64,000 nt of DNA from an uncultured SAR86 cluster bacterium (GTDB lineage Bacteria > Pseudomonadota > Gammaproteobacteria > Magnimaribacterales > AG-339-G14). This document shows, one piece after another, positions 1 to 9,633 of this stretch. The DNA is taken from assembly GCA_902625415.1 (NCBI GenBank), contig CACOBG010000003.1, forward strand, positions 89,156-153,155, written 5' to 3'. The notes below the pieces were generated by a model. That model worked only from the letters and a program-made list of their open reading frames with translations. It ran no database searches and was not told the DNA's origin. The first letter of the stretch is position 1. The number at the start of each line of letters is the position of its first letter. A program made the position numbers and the translations under genes.

Positions 1-758
1 ATCTAATTACTTTACAAGCAGAGCCACTTTTTTTTCTAGATTACCTTGTTACAGATAAAATAAATCTTAAAGTTTCAAAAGAAATAATTAAGGGAATTAC
101 AAAAGGTTGTAAGGATTCGCGGTGTTCTTTAATCGGTGGAGAGACAGCAGAACATCCTAATGCTTTTCCTAAAGGTAAGTTTGACTTGGCAGGCTTTTGT
201 GTTGGAGTTTTAGAGAAAAACTCAAAGAAACTTAAAAACCAAGTAAAAAAAGATGATGTTTTGATAGGTTTAAAATCTAATGGATTGCATTCCAATGGCT
301 TTTCTTTGGTTAGAAAACTCATTGAAAAAAAGAAGATTAGATTAAATCAAAAATTCAAAGGATCTACTCTAGGAAAAGCTTTATTAAAGCCCACGAAAAT
401 CTATGTAAAAGAAATTTTATTCCTTAAAGATAAGATTCATTTAAATGCCTTAAGCCATATAACTGGAGGAGGACTTACGGGTAATTTAGAGAGAATAATT
501 CCAAGTAGTCTTTCCGCAAATATTTCTATCGGATCGAAATATCCATTTCATGATGACCTTTTTAGTTTAATTGAATCAGAATCGAATCTAACTAAAATGG
601 AGATGCTATCAACATTTAACTGTGGCATTGGCATGATACTTTCGATAAGCAAAAGCAATTTAAAACAATGCAAGAATCATTTAAAAAAGTTAAAAATCTC
701 ATACTTTGAATTAGGTTTTATAGGTCCACGAAAATCAAATAAAAGAATCATTTTTTGA
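1..758 (+). CDS. purM: Phosphoribosylformylglycinamidine cyclo-ligase (PurM), 5' end truncated by the window edge
   Basis: Open frame from base 3 reads LITLQAEPLFFLDYLVTDKI...GGETAEHPNAFPKGKFDLAGFCVGVLEKN, typical of PurM; followed directly by purN. Confidence 0.95.
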   Translation, partial: LITLQAEPLFFLDYLVTDKINLKVSKEIIKGITKGCKDSRCSLIGGETAEHPNAFPKGKFDLAGFCVGVLEKNSKKLKNQVKKDDVLIGLKSNGLHSNGFSLVRKLIEKKKIRLNQKFKGSTLGKALLKPTKIYVKEILFLKDKIHLNALSHITGGGLTGNLERIIPSSLSANISIGSKYPFHDDLFSLIESESNLTKMEMLSTFNCGIGMILSISKSNLKQCKNHLKKLKISYFELGFIGPRKSNKRIIF

Positions 759-1406
759 ATGAGCAAAAAATTATCCCTAGCAGTTCTCTTATCAGGAAAT
801 GGTACAAATTTTCAAGCAATAGTTGATAGTATTGAAAATGGTCGTTTAAAAGCTGCTATAAAAATTGTTATTTCGAATAATAAGGATGCTTTTGGTCTGC
901 AAAGAGCAAAAAAACACAATATAAAAAATTTGTGTTTAGATCATAAAGATTTTGAGGACCGTAAGTCGTTTGATCAGAAACTTAAAGAATTAATAAAGCA
1001 AGAAAGTGTAGACTTTATAATTCTTGCAGGTTTTATGAGAATATTAGGGTCGAATTTTGTAAAGAATTTCCCTAACAAAATAATAAATATTCACCCTTCT
1101 CTTTTACCAAAATATCCAGGTCTTAATACTCATAGAAAAGTTCTTGAAAACAAAGATAAAGAACATGGGGTTACGGTTCACCTCGTAGATGAGGGGCTAG
1201 ATAGTGGTCCGATAATTGGCTACGTAAAAGTTAAAGTGAATGTTGAAGAAAAAGAAAACGATCTTATAGATAAAATTCATAAAATAGAACATTTTATTTA
1301 TCCACAAATATTAACTGAACTTCAGGAAGGTAGAATATCCATAATCGATAACAAAATAAAAATAGATGATGTCTATCATAAAGATGGTAAAGAATATTTT
1401 ATTTAA
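759..1406 (+). CDS. purN: Phosphoribosylglycinamide formyltransferase (PurN)
   Basis: LLSGNGTNFQAI, IINIHPSLLPKYPGLNTH, GVTVHLVDEGLDSGPII motifs; purMN order. Confidence 0.96.
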   Translation: MSKKLSLAVLLSGNGTNFQAIVDSIENGRLKAAIKIVISNNKDAFGLQRAKKHNIKNLCLDHKDFEDRKSFDQKLKELIKQESVDFIILAGFMRILGSNFVKNFPNKIINIHPSLLPKYPGLNTHRKVLENKDKEHGVTVHLVDEGLDSGPIIGYVKVKVNVEEKENDLIDKIHKIEHFIYPQILTELQEGRISIIDNKIKIDDVYHKDGKEYFI

Positions 1407-2043
1407 AGTACTATTTTGTTTTTTTTGTAATCAAATATTCTTATTTGATCTAAATCCTTATGAAAATTATTATTCATCAAAACCAGCTGGATCGGTAAAG
1501 GAAACATTAGAGAAAATATCTGAAAATAGTTGGAAAATTTCGTCCTTTGGTAAACACCCTCTTTTCACCATAAAACAAGAATCTATTTTTAGTATAGTTA
1601 ATGGAAATGTTGTTTTGGAATCTGGATTAAGAAAGTTAGATGTTTTAGGAGGACTTAGAAAAGATCATCAGACCTATAAAGTTGAAAAAGAAGGTGATCA
1701 AAAAATTATTATCTATTCTTTCGGTAAAAAGAAAGGTTCAATTGAAATTGAAGAAAATTTTTACGATAACCTCACTCTTCAGATTCAAATTAAAATGAAT
1801 TATCTTGAAAAGGACAAGTTTAAAATAAATTATTTCGACAAGGGAAAAATTAAAATAAAGTCTTTTTTCAACAAAAGAGAAGAAATTATTTATAAATCAA
1901 AACCTGTTGAAGTATTTGAGTTTACTGAGCAAAGAGAAGATAAAAGATACTTTAAATTTTTGATTCGAAACGATTCTGATAAAGAAACAATAAAGGTTTT
2001 CCAAGGCGGAAGAGGATTTAATGTTGATTGGGAATTAGATTGA
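1366..2043 (+). CDS. DUF3108-like exported protein
   Basis: ORF with N-terminal hydrophobic segment; follows purN, overlapping by about 40 nt (true start may be 1384); overall look of DUF3108. Confidence 0.7.
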   Translation: MMSIIKMVKNILFKVLFCFFCNQIFLFDLNPYENYYSSKPAGSVKETLEKISENSWKISSFGKHPLFTIKQESIFSIVNGNVVLESGLRKLDVLGGLRKDHQTYKVEKEGDQKIIIYSFGKKKGSIEIEENFYDNLTLQIQIKMNYLEKDKFKINYFDKGKIKIKSFFNKREEIIYKSKPVEVFEFTEQREDKRYFKFLIRNDSDKETIKVFQGGRGFNVDWELD

Positions 2044-2044
2044 G

Positions 2045-2617
2045 TTAAGCCTTAGGAAGAGTTACTCCTTTTTGGCCTTGATATTTTCCACCTCTGTCTT
2101 TATAACTTACCTCACAAACTTCATCTGATTGAAAAAATAACATTTGAGCTACGCCCTCATTTGCATAAATTTTTGCTGGAAGACTGGTTGTATTAGAAAA
2201 TTCTAAAGTTACGTGCCCTTCCCATTCTGGTTCAAGAGGAGTTACATTTACAATGATTCCACATCTTGCGTAGGTTGATTTACCAAGACAAATTGTAAGA
2301 ACGTCTCTTGGAATTTTGAAATACTCAATCGTTCTTGCTAGAGCAAATGAATTTGGAGGAATTATGCACTCATCTTGAATAACGTCAATAAAGCTAGAAC
2401 TATCAAATTTTTTTGGATCAACTGTTGCTGAATGGATATTTGTGAATACTTTAAATTCATTTGCACACCTTACGTCATACCCATAACTGGAAAGCCCATA
2501 GGAAATTAATTTTTCATTATTTTCTTCATTGGTTTTAACTTGGTTAGTTTGAAAAGGAGAAATCATGTCATTTTCTAGAGACATTTTTTTTATCCAGTTA
2601 TCTGATTTGATAGACAT
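2045..2617 (-). CDS. dcd: dCTP deaminase
   Basis: [60 protein letters not shown]. Confidence 0.96.
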   Translation of the reverse strand: MSIKSDNWIKKMSLENDMISPFQTNQVKTNEENNEKLISYGLSSYGYDVRCANEFKVFTNIHSATVDPKKFDSSSFIDVIQDECIIPPNSFALARTIEYFKIPRDVLTICLGKSTYARCGIIVNVTPLEPEWEGHVTLEFSNTTSLPAKIYANEGVAQMLFFQSDEVCEVSYKDRGGKYQGQKGVTLPKA

Positions 2618-2621
2618 GGTT

Positions 2622-3221
2622 CTATTTTAATTCAGTTCTAAAGGAAATTGCTCTTCTAAGAGTATTGTTATCAACATAGTTTAAGTCTCCACCCGCCGGA
2701 ACTCCCTGTGCGATTCTTGTAACAGTAACATCTTTCTTTTTTAATTTTTCCAATAAAAAATAAGCAGTGGCCTCACCTTCCAGTGTTGAATTCAATGCAA
2801 GAATGACCTCTTCTGAATTGAATTCCTCTATGAGATCTAATAATTTTTCTATTCTTAGTTCTTCTGCACCAATATTATCAATTGGAGAAAGAAGACCGTT
2901 AAGAACGAAATACCTACCATCAAATTCAGATGTTTCTTCAATTGAGTAAAGATCTGAAGTTGATTCTACAACACATATTGAATTGTTATTTCTATTCGCA
3001 GAGTTACAAATTTCACAAAGCTCTTGATCATTTAAAACATAGCATTTTTGGCATAATTGAATATTTAAAATTGCATCCTCGATAGATTTGGAAAGCAATA
3101 AACCAATTTCCTTATTTGAACTCAATAATGAAAGAGCCATTCTTTTAGCTGATTTTGGACCAATTCCAGGAAGAGATTTTAATGAATCAATTAATTCAGA
3201 AATTTTAGGACTAAGTTTCAT
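2622..3221 (-). CDS. recR: Recombination protein RecR
   Basis: [13 protein letters not shown] helix-hairpin-helix, C4 zinc finger CQKC..CEIC, Toprim region, [15 protein letters not shown]. Confidence 0.95.
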   Translation of the reverse strand: MKLSPKISELIDSLKSLPGIGPKSAKRMALSLLSSNKEIGLLLSKSIEDAILNIQLCQKCYVLNDQELCEICNSANRNNNSICVVESTSDLYSIEETSEFDGRYFVLNGLLSPIDNIGAEELRIEKLLDLIEEFNSEEVILALNSTLEGEATAYFLLEKLKKKDVTVTRIAQGVPAGGDLNYVDNNTLRRAISFRTELK

Positions 3222-4692
3222 TTTTTTTATTAAATTTTACAGATTCAACTTTTAGTCCACCCATGATTTCATTGAAGTTTTTATCTTTTTCCATGGTTTT
3301 TTTTATATTTTTTCTAATTCCTTTATCTTTATTTTTTTTCTCATATTCCGGTGTAAGTTTTGAATCAACATCATCATCGTAGGTGAAAACTAGTTCCTTT
3401 TTTAGATAATCTGCAAAGCTTTTTTCAATATCTTTTTTTTGGTCTTCATTAATTATAGAAAGAACGTTTTTTGGAAAAGATAGTTTTAAATTATTTTCTT
3501 GTTGAATAACACTGGCTTGTTTGAGTAGATTTTTTGATATGCCATTTAGATTTAAATCAGAAAATATTCTTGGCCAATGTATTTCAAAGGCATCTTGTTT
3601 TTTAATTTTTAAAGAATTTTTTTTTTGATTTTCAGGAGAAAAGGCAATCATTTTTAGTAAGGTCATTTTAAGTATTGAAAACGAATCGTAGCCCAAACTA
3701 AAGTGCTTTAAATTGGAAAGTCCTAACTGATAAAGAAACTGCAGTTTACCAGGGTCGGTTTTTAAAAAATGATCGATATCATTTTTGGATCCTTTTTTTT
3801 CAAACTGACTAATTGCAATGTCTTGAATTAAATCCATTAAAGACTTTAATAAAAATTCATGATCTTCATATTCTCCATAATTTTCAAGAATTGATAGAGT
3901 CTCCGTTACATCTTCATCTAAAATTGATTTCAAAAGATTAGCAATAATTTCAGGTTCTGGAATTCCCAAAACATCTCTAACTTCAGTCTCTTTAAGGTTT
4001 CTATTGCAAAAGGATATTACTTTTTCAGAAATAGATAGAGCATCTCTAATACTTCCTTGTGCAGCTTCGGCAATAAGCTTCAAGGAATTTTCATCGTATT
4101 TTATTTTTTCTTTTGAAAAAATTTCTCCCAATTGATCTGAAATTACATTTATAGAGACAGAACTTAAATTTACTTGCAGGCATCTAGAAATTATTGTGGG
4201 TAGAATCTTTTTATATTCTGTAGTTGCAAACATAAATATGACATGGGGAGGTGGTTCTTCTAAGTTTTTCAGTAAAGCATTAAAACTCTCAGGGGTTAGC
4301 ATATGAACTTCATCAATCAAATAGATTTTATATTTTGATGATGAGGGCAAATATGAAATAGTTTCTAAAAGATTTTTAGTATCTTCGATACCTCTTCTGG
4401 ATGCCGCATCAATCTCAATAAAGTCAATCGTAGCTCCTTCATTTATGGATGTACATGATTCACAAGCATTACAAGGCTCTGAGTTATCAATTAAGTCAGA
4501 ACAATTAAGTGCTTTTGCTAAGATTCTAGCAATAGATGTTTTTCCGATACCTCGGGTACCTGTAAATAAATATGCGTGGTGAATGTTTTTTGAAGACACA
4601 GAATTTTTTAAAGCTGCAACTGCATGATCTTGGCCAACAACTTCTGAAAAATTAGATGGTCTCCATTTTCTTGCCAATACTAAATAACTCAT
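3211..4692 (-). CDS. dnaX: DNA polymerase III subunit gamma/tau
   Basis: YLVLARKWRPSNFSEVVGQDHAV, GTRGIGKTSIARI, zinc-binding CNACESC, IDEVHMLT; overlaps recR by 11 nt. Confidence 0.96.
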   Translation of the reverse strand: MSYLVLARKWRPSNFSEVVGQDHAVAALKNSVSSKNIHHAYLFTGTRGIGKTSIARILAKALNCSDLIDNSEPCNACESCTSINEGATIDFIEIDAASRRGIEDTKNLLETISYLPSSSKYKIYLIDEVHMLTPESFNALLKNLEEPPPHVIFMFATTEYKKILPTIISRCLQVNLSSVSINVISDQLGEIFSKEKIKYDENSLKLIAEAAQGSIRDALSISEKVISFCNRNLKETEVRDVLGIPEPEIIANLLKSILDEDVTETLSILENYGEYEDHEFLLKSLMDLIQDIAISQFEKKGSKNDIDHFLKTDPGKLQFLYQLGLSNLKHFSLGYDSFSILKMTLLKMIAFSPENQKKNSLKIKKQDAFEIHWPRIFSDLNLNGISKNLLKQASVIQQENNLKLSFPKNVLSIINEDQKKDIEKSFADYLKKELVFTYDDDVDSKLTPEYEKKNKDKGIRKNIKKTMEKDKNFNEIMGGLKVESVKFNKKNET

Positions 4693-5144
4693 TATTTAAA
4701 TAATTGGTTTATTTGATCAAATTCAAAACCTCTTTGTAAGAGAAATTTTTTTGCACGAGAAATATCTTCTTCAGCAAAGTTATCAACTGTAAATTTTTTT
4801 CTAAACTCTTTTTTAATAATTTCCGTCCAGTTTATTTCATCAGAATACACTATCTTGCTTATGAGGTTTTCACTTATTCCTCTAGATTTAAGCTCATGAG
4901 AAATCTTTTCAGGGCCAAAACCCTTTACACTTCTTGACCGAGTATAAGATTCAGCGAATCTCTCATCTGACTGCAGATTTTCTTCTTTTAACTTTGTTAA
5001 CTCTTCAAAAAGCTTTTCTTCTGAATCTACCCTATCCTTTAATTTATTGATTAATTCTTTAAAGGAATGTTCTCTCCTGGATAAAAGATCTAGTATCTTA
5101 AATCTAATCTTATCTTCTGTGATAAATGTTTTTTTAAATCCCAA
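4692..5144 (-). CDS. recX: Regulatory protein RecX
   Basis: LLSRREHSFKEL...DERFAESYTRSRSVKGFGPEKISHELKSRGI, RecX helical repeats. Confidence 0.85.
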   Translation of the reverse strand: MGFKKTFITEDKIRFKILDLLSRREHSFKELINKLKDRVDSEEKLFEELTKLKEENLQSDERFAESYTRSRSVKGFGPEKISHELKSRGISENLISKIVYSDEINWTEIIKKEFRKKFTVDNFAEEDISRAKKFLLQRGFEFDQINQLFK

Positions 5145-6417
5145 GAGCCTTATAAACCAATTTTTCTACCTTATTATTTATCCTTGGACTTCCCAAAACC
5201 TGTGACATGTTCACAAAAACCAAATCATTTTCAGGATCTACCCAAAATAAAGTTCTAGCTGCGCCTCCCCAAAAATAAGAATTATCTCCTCTTTTCATTC
5301 TCATTTTTTTTGAATTTAAAGCAACTCCAACAGTAACTCCAAAACCAAAAGCATCGAACTTGTATGGTTTAGCTTTTTTCTCAACTTGATTGGAAGTCAT
5401 TATCTCCACAGTTTCTGGATTTAAAATCCTCTTTCCATTAAAAGAACCTTTGTTTAAAAGCATTGTTGCAAATTTAAGATAATCTTTAGCAGTAGATACC
5501 AATCCAGATCCGCCATCCTCTATAGAAGCACCCTGAAAAAAGAAACTATCTTCTTTGGGATCTAGAAGTATTAATTTATTTTTTTGGCCTACAATTGAAT
5601 CTGGAATATCCACACCGTATTCTTTAAAACCTTTCTTGTGGGCATATAGATCAATCATTCTAGTTTGCTTTGAACCAGGAACCTCAAAAAATGTATCTTT
5701 CATTTCTAAAGGGTCAAAGATATTTTTCTTAAGAAAATCTCCAAAAGATTGATTGGATACCCTTTCAATTATGCATCCAAGAATGTCCATGCCAATAGAG
5801 TAAGTCCATTTTTCTCCCGGTTGATGAACCAGAGGTAATGTGGCGACCTTCTCAGAAAAAGTACAAATATCTGGGTAACTTTTTTTGGCAGGTCTTTCTA
5901 ACGAAACGTTATCCAAGAAGTAATAAGGATAAATTTTTTCTTGGTCATAAATTTCTTTTATCTTTCCTTTGTCAACGAATGAATATGTTAAACCAGAAGA
6001 ATGAGTTGCTAAATCCAACAAAGTTATAGACCTGTCTAGATTTTCTAATTGTTTGGTTTTTTTATTAAGAACTTTTGTTTTTTTGAACTCAGGGATATAT
6101 TTTTCTACAGGATCTGAAAGAGATAGTTTTCCTTGTTCAACCAAAACCATCAATGCAGCGCCTGTAATAGGCTTTGTCATGGAGTAAATTCTAAAAAGAG
6201 AGTCCTCTTTCAAAGGAATTTGTTCTTCAATATCAGAAAAACCTCTTGTATCAGAAAAAATTATTTCTCCATTTTGATAAATTAAAGTTACAAATCCAGG
6301 ATAGTTGCCTTTATTTATCTCTTTAGTTAAATATTTGGTGTATCCGGAGAAGTCATAATCTGCGGAAAAACTAAAAATTGAGAAAGATAAAAGACTTAAG
6401 TAAAAATATTTTTTCAA
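5134..6417 (-). CDS. Secreted serine hydrolase, beta-lactamase/class C (esterase) family
   Basis: Signal peptide; SMTK (SxxK) motif in LFRIYSMTKPITGAALMVLVEQGKLSLSDPV; YSIG motif. Confidence 0.88.
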   Translation of the reverse strand: MKKYFYLSLLSFSIFSFSADYDFSGYTKYLTKEINKGNYPGFVTLIYQNGEIIFSDTRGFSDIEEQIPLKEDSLFRIYSMTKPITGAALMVLVEQGKLSLSDPVEKYIPEFKKTKVLNKKTKQLENLDRSITLLDLATHSSGLTYSFVDKGKIKEIYDQEKIYPYYFLDNVSLERPAKKSYPDICTFSEKVATLPLVHQPGEKWTYSIGMDILGCIIERVSNQSFGDFLKKNIFDPLEMKDTFFEVPGSKQTRMIDLYAHKKGFKEYGVDIPDSIVGQKNKLILLDPKEDSFFFQGASIEDGGSGLVSTAKDYLKFATMLLNKGSFNGKRILNPETVEIMTSNQVEKKAKPYKFDAFGFGVTVGVALNSKKMRMKRGDNSYFWGGAARTLFWVDPENDLVFVNMSQVLGSPRINNKVEKLVYKALGI

Positions 6418-6430
6418 AGTTGAACCTCAG

Positions 6431-7150
6431 TTAATCGATGGTGTAAGTATTAAATAATAAACTATTTGCAGAGTAATTTTCATATTCTTCACAAGCATTT
6501 TGCAGTCCATTTTTTTTTATGAGATTAAGATCATTCATAACAAAATTTGTTTCTAGATAAATCAAAAAATTAAAATCTATCATGTTGAAATCAGGAGTAA
6601 GAACAACTTGGTTATAGGGTTTGTCTACAAAAATAGAATTTCTCTTCATCTCTGACATTAAGTAATTTAAATTAAATCCGTCTTTTAGTTGGCAAAATCC
6701 TACATAAGTCTGATCACCATCTAAAAAAACATGTTTATTCGTAACTTTAGTTTCATAAAATGTCTGTTTTTGAGAATCACAGATAATTATTTCATCTTTA
6801 CTACTCAACCAATTTTTGTGAATTTCAGAGTTTTCTGCAAATTCATAAAACGCTTTCTTTTCCAATTCATTTTCAAAAATATCTAACCAAGAAAAATCAT
6901 ATTTTTTTTGCTTGAAAGATGGATCCAAGTATTTTGTTTCTTTATAAAGTCCATGTTGATCCTTAAGATTTTTTAAGAATCCTAAATAAGATATTAATTC
7001 ATTATTCAAATCTTGAGCTTTAAAACCATCCTTATAACTACACCAGGAAAATTCATAAATTTTTTTGTCTTGCATTGAAATATTTTCATTTTGTTGGGAA
7101 CAGCCAAAAAGGATTAATAAAAACAAGCAAAAAACTACTATCGGCTTCAT
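6431..7150 (-). CDS. Hypothetical lipoprotein
   Basis: N-terminal signal with lipobox-like LILFGC; no recognised domain; possible internal duplication. Confidence 0.6.
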   Translation of the reverse strand: MKPIVVFCLFLLILFGCSQQNENISMQDKKIYEFSWCSYKDGFKAQDLNNELISYLGFLKNLKDQHGLYKETKYLDPSFKQKKYDFSWLDIFENELEKKAFYEFAENSEIHKNWLSSKDEIIICDSQKQTFYETKVTNKHVFLDGDQTYVGFCQLKDGFNLNYLMSEMKRNSIFVDKPYNQVVLTPDFNMIDFNFLIYLETNFVMNDLNLIKKNGLQNACEEYENYSANSLLFNTYTID

Positions 7151-7980
7151 GAAATATTAAGAGAAAAATCTATAGATTTAATATTTTTTGTGAGATCTCC
7201 TAAGGAAATGTAATGAATAGGAAGGTCTTTATATTTTTTAATGTCTTCAGGCTTCTTTATTCCGGAAACTTCAATCAGACATTTATTGTTGATTAGAGAA
7301 ATTGCCTTTTTTATTTCGCTAAGATTTAAGTTATCCAGCAATAAAATATCCGGTTTGCTTTTCAATGCTGTCTTGATTTGAGAAAGCTTTTCGATTTCAA
7401 TCTCTAAAAAATCTCCCCTTTTTAAAAATTTAATGTTTTTTATTTTTCTAATACCGCCAAATGCTTTTAGGTGATTATCTTTAAGCATAATTGCATCAAA
7501 AAGACCAAATCTATGATTTTTAGCTCCTCCAACAAAGGTTGAATACTTCTGTTCGTATCTGAGTCCGGGAAGAGTTTTTCTGGTATCTAATAATTCGATA
7601 TTGCTGTTTTTAAGAAGTTTTGAATATTTGTTCGTTTTGCTAGCTATCCCAGACATCATCTGTAAAAAATTTAAGGCTGTCCTCTCTCCTGAAAGAACTG
7701 ATTTTGAGCTAGCATTTATTTCAGCAATTATATTATCTTTTTTGAAGGCCTCCCCTTCTGCTACGTTCCATTTTATTTTTGCTTTCTTATCAATTTGCTT
7801 GAAGGATTCTTCAAACCAAAGACTACCACTTAAGATTCCATTTTCCCTGGATATAAGGGACGCTTTTAAAATATTCTTATGATTGATGTTTTTTGCCTTC
7901 AGAGAAAGATCGTTTTTATAGCCATCTTCAAGTAGAGCTCTCTTTACACTAGTACTGACTATAGTTTTTTTTAATTTCAA
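7147..7980 (-). CDS. nadC: Nicotinate-nucleotide pyrophosphorylase (carboxylating)
   Basis: SGERTALNFLQMMSGIAS, LLDTRKTLPGLRYEQKYSTFVGGAKNHRFGLFDAIMLKDNH. Confidence 0.96.
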   Translation of the reverse strand: MKLKKTIVSTSVKRALLEDGYKNDLSLKAKNINHKNILKASLISRENGILSGSLWFEESFKQIDKKAKIKWNVAEGEAFKKDNIIAEINASSKSVLSGERTALNFLQMMSGIASKTNKYSKLLKNSNIELLDTRKTLPGLRYEQKYSTFVGGAKNHRFGLFDAIMLKDNHLKAFGGIRKIKNIKFLKRGDFLEIEIEKLSQIKTALKSKPDILLLDNLNLSEIKKAISLINNKCLIEVSGIKKPEDIKKYKDLPIHYISLGDLTKNIKSIDFSLNIS

Positions 7981-7981
7981 T

Positions 7982-9019
7982 TTATTTGAAGTTGACCATT
8001 CTGTCTAAAGAAATCTTTGCTTCTTTCATTATTTTTTCATCCAAAGAAATTTCATTTGTTTTATTTTTAACAGCATCATATAAATTCATAATCGAATTCA
8101 TACCCATCCAAGGACACATGGAACAACTATTACAAGTTGCGCCATTTCCAGCAGTTGGAGCTTCATAAAATTCTTTTTCTGGATTATTTTTTAAAAGCTG
8201 GTAAAAAATACCTTTGTCTGTAGCAACAATAAATTTTTTTGCTTTGGATAAATTTGCATAATTTATCAATTGGGACGTAGATCCAACACTGTCCGCTAGA
8301 TCAACTACGGATGATGGTGATTCTGGATGAACTAGGATTTCTGCATCAGGATGAAGTTTTATTAGTTTCTTTAATCCTTCGTGTTTAAACTCCTCATGGA
8401 CAACACATGCTCCGTCCCACATGATCATGTCTGCTTTTGTTTTATTTCTTATATAACTACCAAGATGTTTATCTGGAGCCCATAAAATCTTTTTACCTTC
8501 TGAATCTAAGTAGTCTACAACTTCAAGAGCAATGCTAGAGGTGACTACCCAATCTGCTATAGCTTTAACCTCAGCCGAGGTATTGGCGTAAACAACTATT
8601 TCTCTATCAGGATAAGATTCACAGAATTTTTTAAAATCGTCAGCTGGACAGCCTAAATCTAAGGAGCATGTTGCTTCCAGTGTCGGCATTATGATTTTTT
8701 TTTCTGGGCTCAAAATTTTAGCTGTTTCTCCCATAAACTTTACTCCAGAAACAATAATTGTTTCCGAATCAGATGAAGATCCTGCTTTTGCCATTTGTAA
8801 CGAGTCAGAAACACATCCGTTTAATTCTTCTGTAATTTTTTGGATTTTTGGATCAGTATAATAGTGAGAAATAAGATAGATGTTTTCTTCTAAAACTATT
8901 TTTTTTATTTTTTCAATAATACTTTCTTCAGAAAAAGCTCTTTCTGAATTGCTTAATATTTTCTGCTTATGTTTCTTAAGCAGACTTTTTGGAACTAGGT
9001 TAATATTTGAAGATTCCAT
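7982..9019 (-). CDS. nadA: Quinolinate synthase
   Basis: [55 protein letters not shown]. Confidence 0.96.
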   Translation of the reverse strand: MESSNINLVPKSLLKKHKQKILSNSERAFSEESIIEKIKKIVLEENIYLISHYYTDPKIQKITEELNGCVSDSLQMAKAGSSSDSETIIVSGVKFMGETAKILSPEKKIIMPTLEATCSLDLGCPADDFKKFCESYPDREIVVYANTSAEVKAIADWVVTSSIALEVVDYLDSEGKKILWAPDKHLGSYIRNKTKADMIMWDGACVVHEEFKHEGLKKLIKLHPDAEILVHPESPSSVVDLADSVGSTSQLINYANLSKAKKFIVATDKGIFYQLLKNNPEKEFYEAPTAGNGATCNSCSMCPWMGMNSIMNLYDAVKNKTNEISLDEKIMKEAKISLDRMVNFK

Positions 9020-9075
9020 ATATTTTTTTATGTAAGAGTGATTTTAATGAATATAAGCAATTTATTGAAATAAAA

Positions 9076-9633
9076 ATGATTACTGAACTAGAAAATAGTT
9101 TCTTATATTTTTGTCAAACTGATGATGAAGAAAACTACTTTAAAAATGCTTTAATTTACTTATGTAAGAATGATAAAGAAGGTTCATTTGGAATTATAAT
9201 AAATAAGAAAGTAAAAATTAATTTAAAAGATTTTGCCTTACAACCCGATAAAGAACTTGAATCAATTCTTAATGCCGATAAGGTATTTTTAGGAGGTCCT
9301 GTTACCCCTTTTTCACCATTTGTTCTTCATAGTTTAGAAAAAAAATACGATGAAACTCATGCAATTACCACTGAAATCGGTATTTCTTCAAAGCCAGATA
9401 TAATCCAATCAATTCTCAATAAAAATTTTCCTGAAAAGTTTTTAGTTTCATTTGGATATACTGGATGGAGTTCTGGACAACTTGAAAAAGAAATCCAACA
9501 GGGTTCTTGGGTAATAATTCCTGCTAATGAGCAAATAATCTTTTCAACTAAGAGTGATAATAAAATTGAAGAGGCGAGTAAACTTGCGGGTTTTAATCTT
9601 AATTTAGTAAGTAGTAATTATGGCAAGGCTTAG
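9076..9633 (+). CDS. YqgE/AlgH family protein (DUF179)
   Basis: Internal ATG at 9076 of ORF 9007..9633; LIYLCKNDKEGSFGIIINKK, VFLGGPVT, SFGYTGWSSGQLEKEIQQGSWVII. Confidence 0.9.
   Translation: MITELENSFLYFCQTDDEENYFKNALIYLCKNDKEGSFGIIINKKVKINLKDFALQPDKELESILNADKVFLGGPVTPFSPFVLHSLEKKYDETHAITTEIGISSKPDIIQSILNKNFPEKFLVSFGYTGWSSGQLEKEIQQGSWVIIPANEQIIFSTKSDNKIEEASKLAGFNLNLVSSNYGKA

Noticed and set aside
3790-3802. Second A-run (A8) in dnaX at codons 298-300 as a frameshift site
   Set aside because: A -1 slip would truncate inside domain III at about residue 304, unlikely to give a functional clamp-loader subunit; the A10 run at codons 356-359 is the better candidate.
9007-9075. Longer YqgE start at 9007 overlapping nadA
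   Set aside because: The extra N-terminus overlaps the divergent nadA start and is not typical of the family; ATG 9076 fits better.
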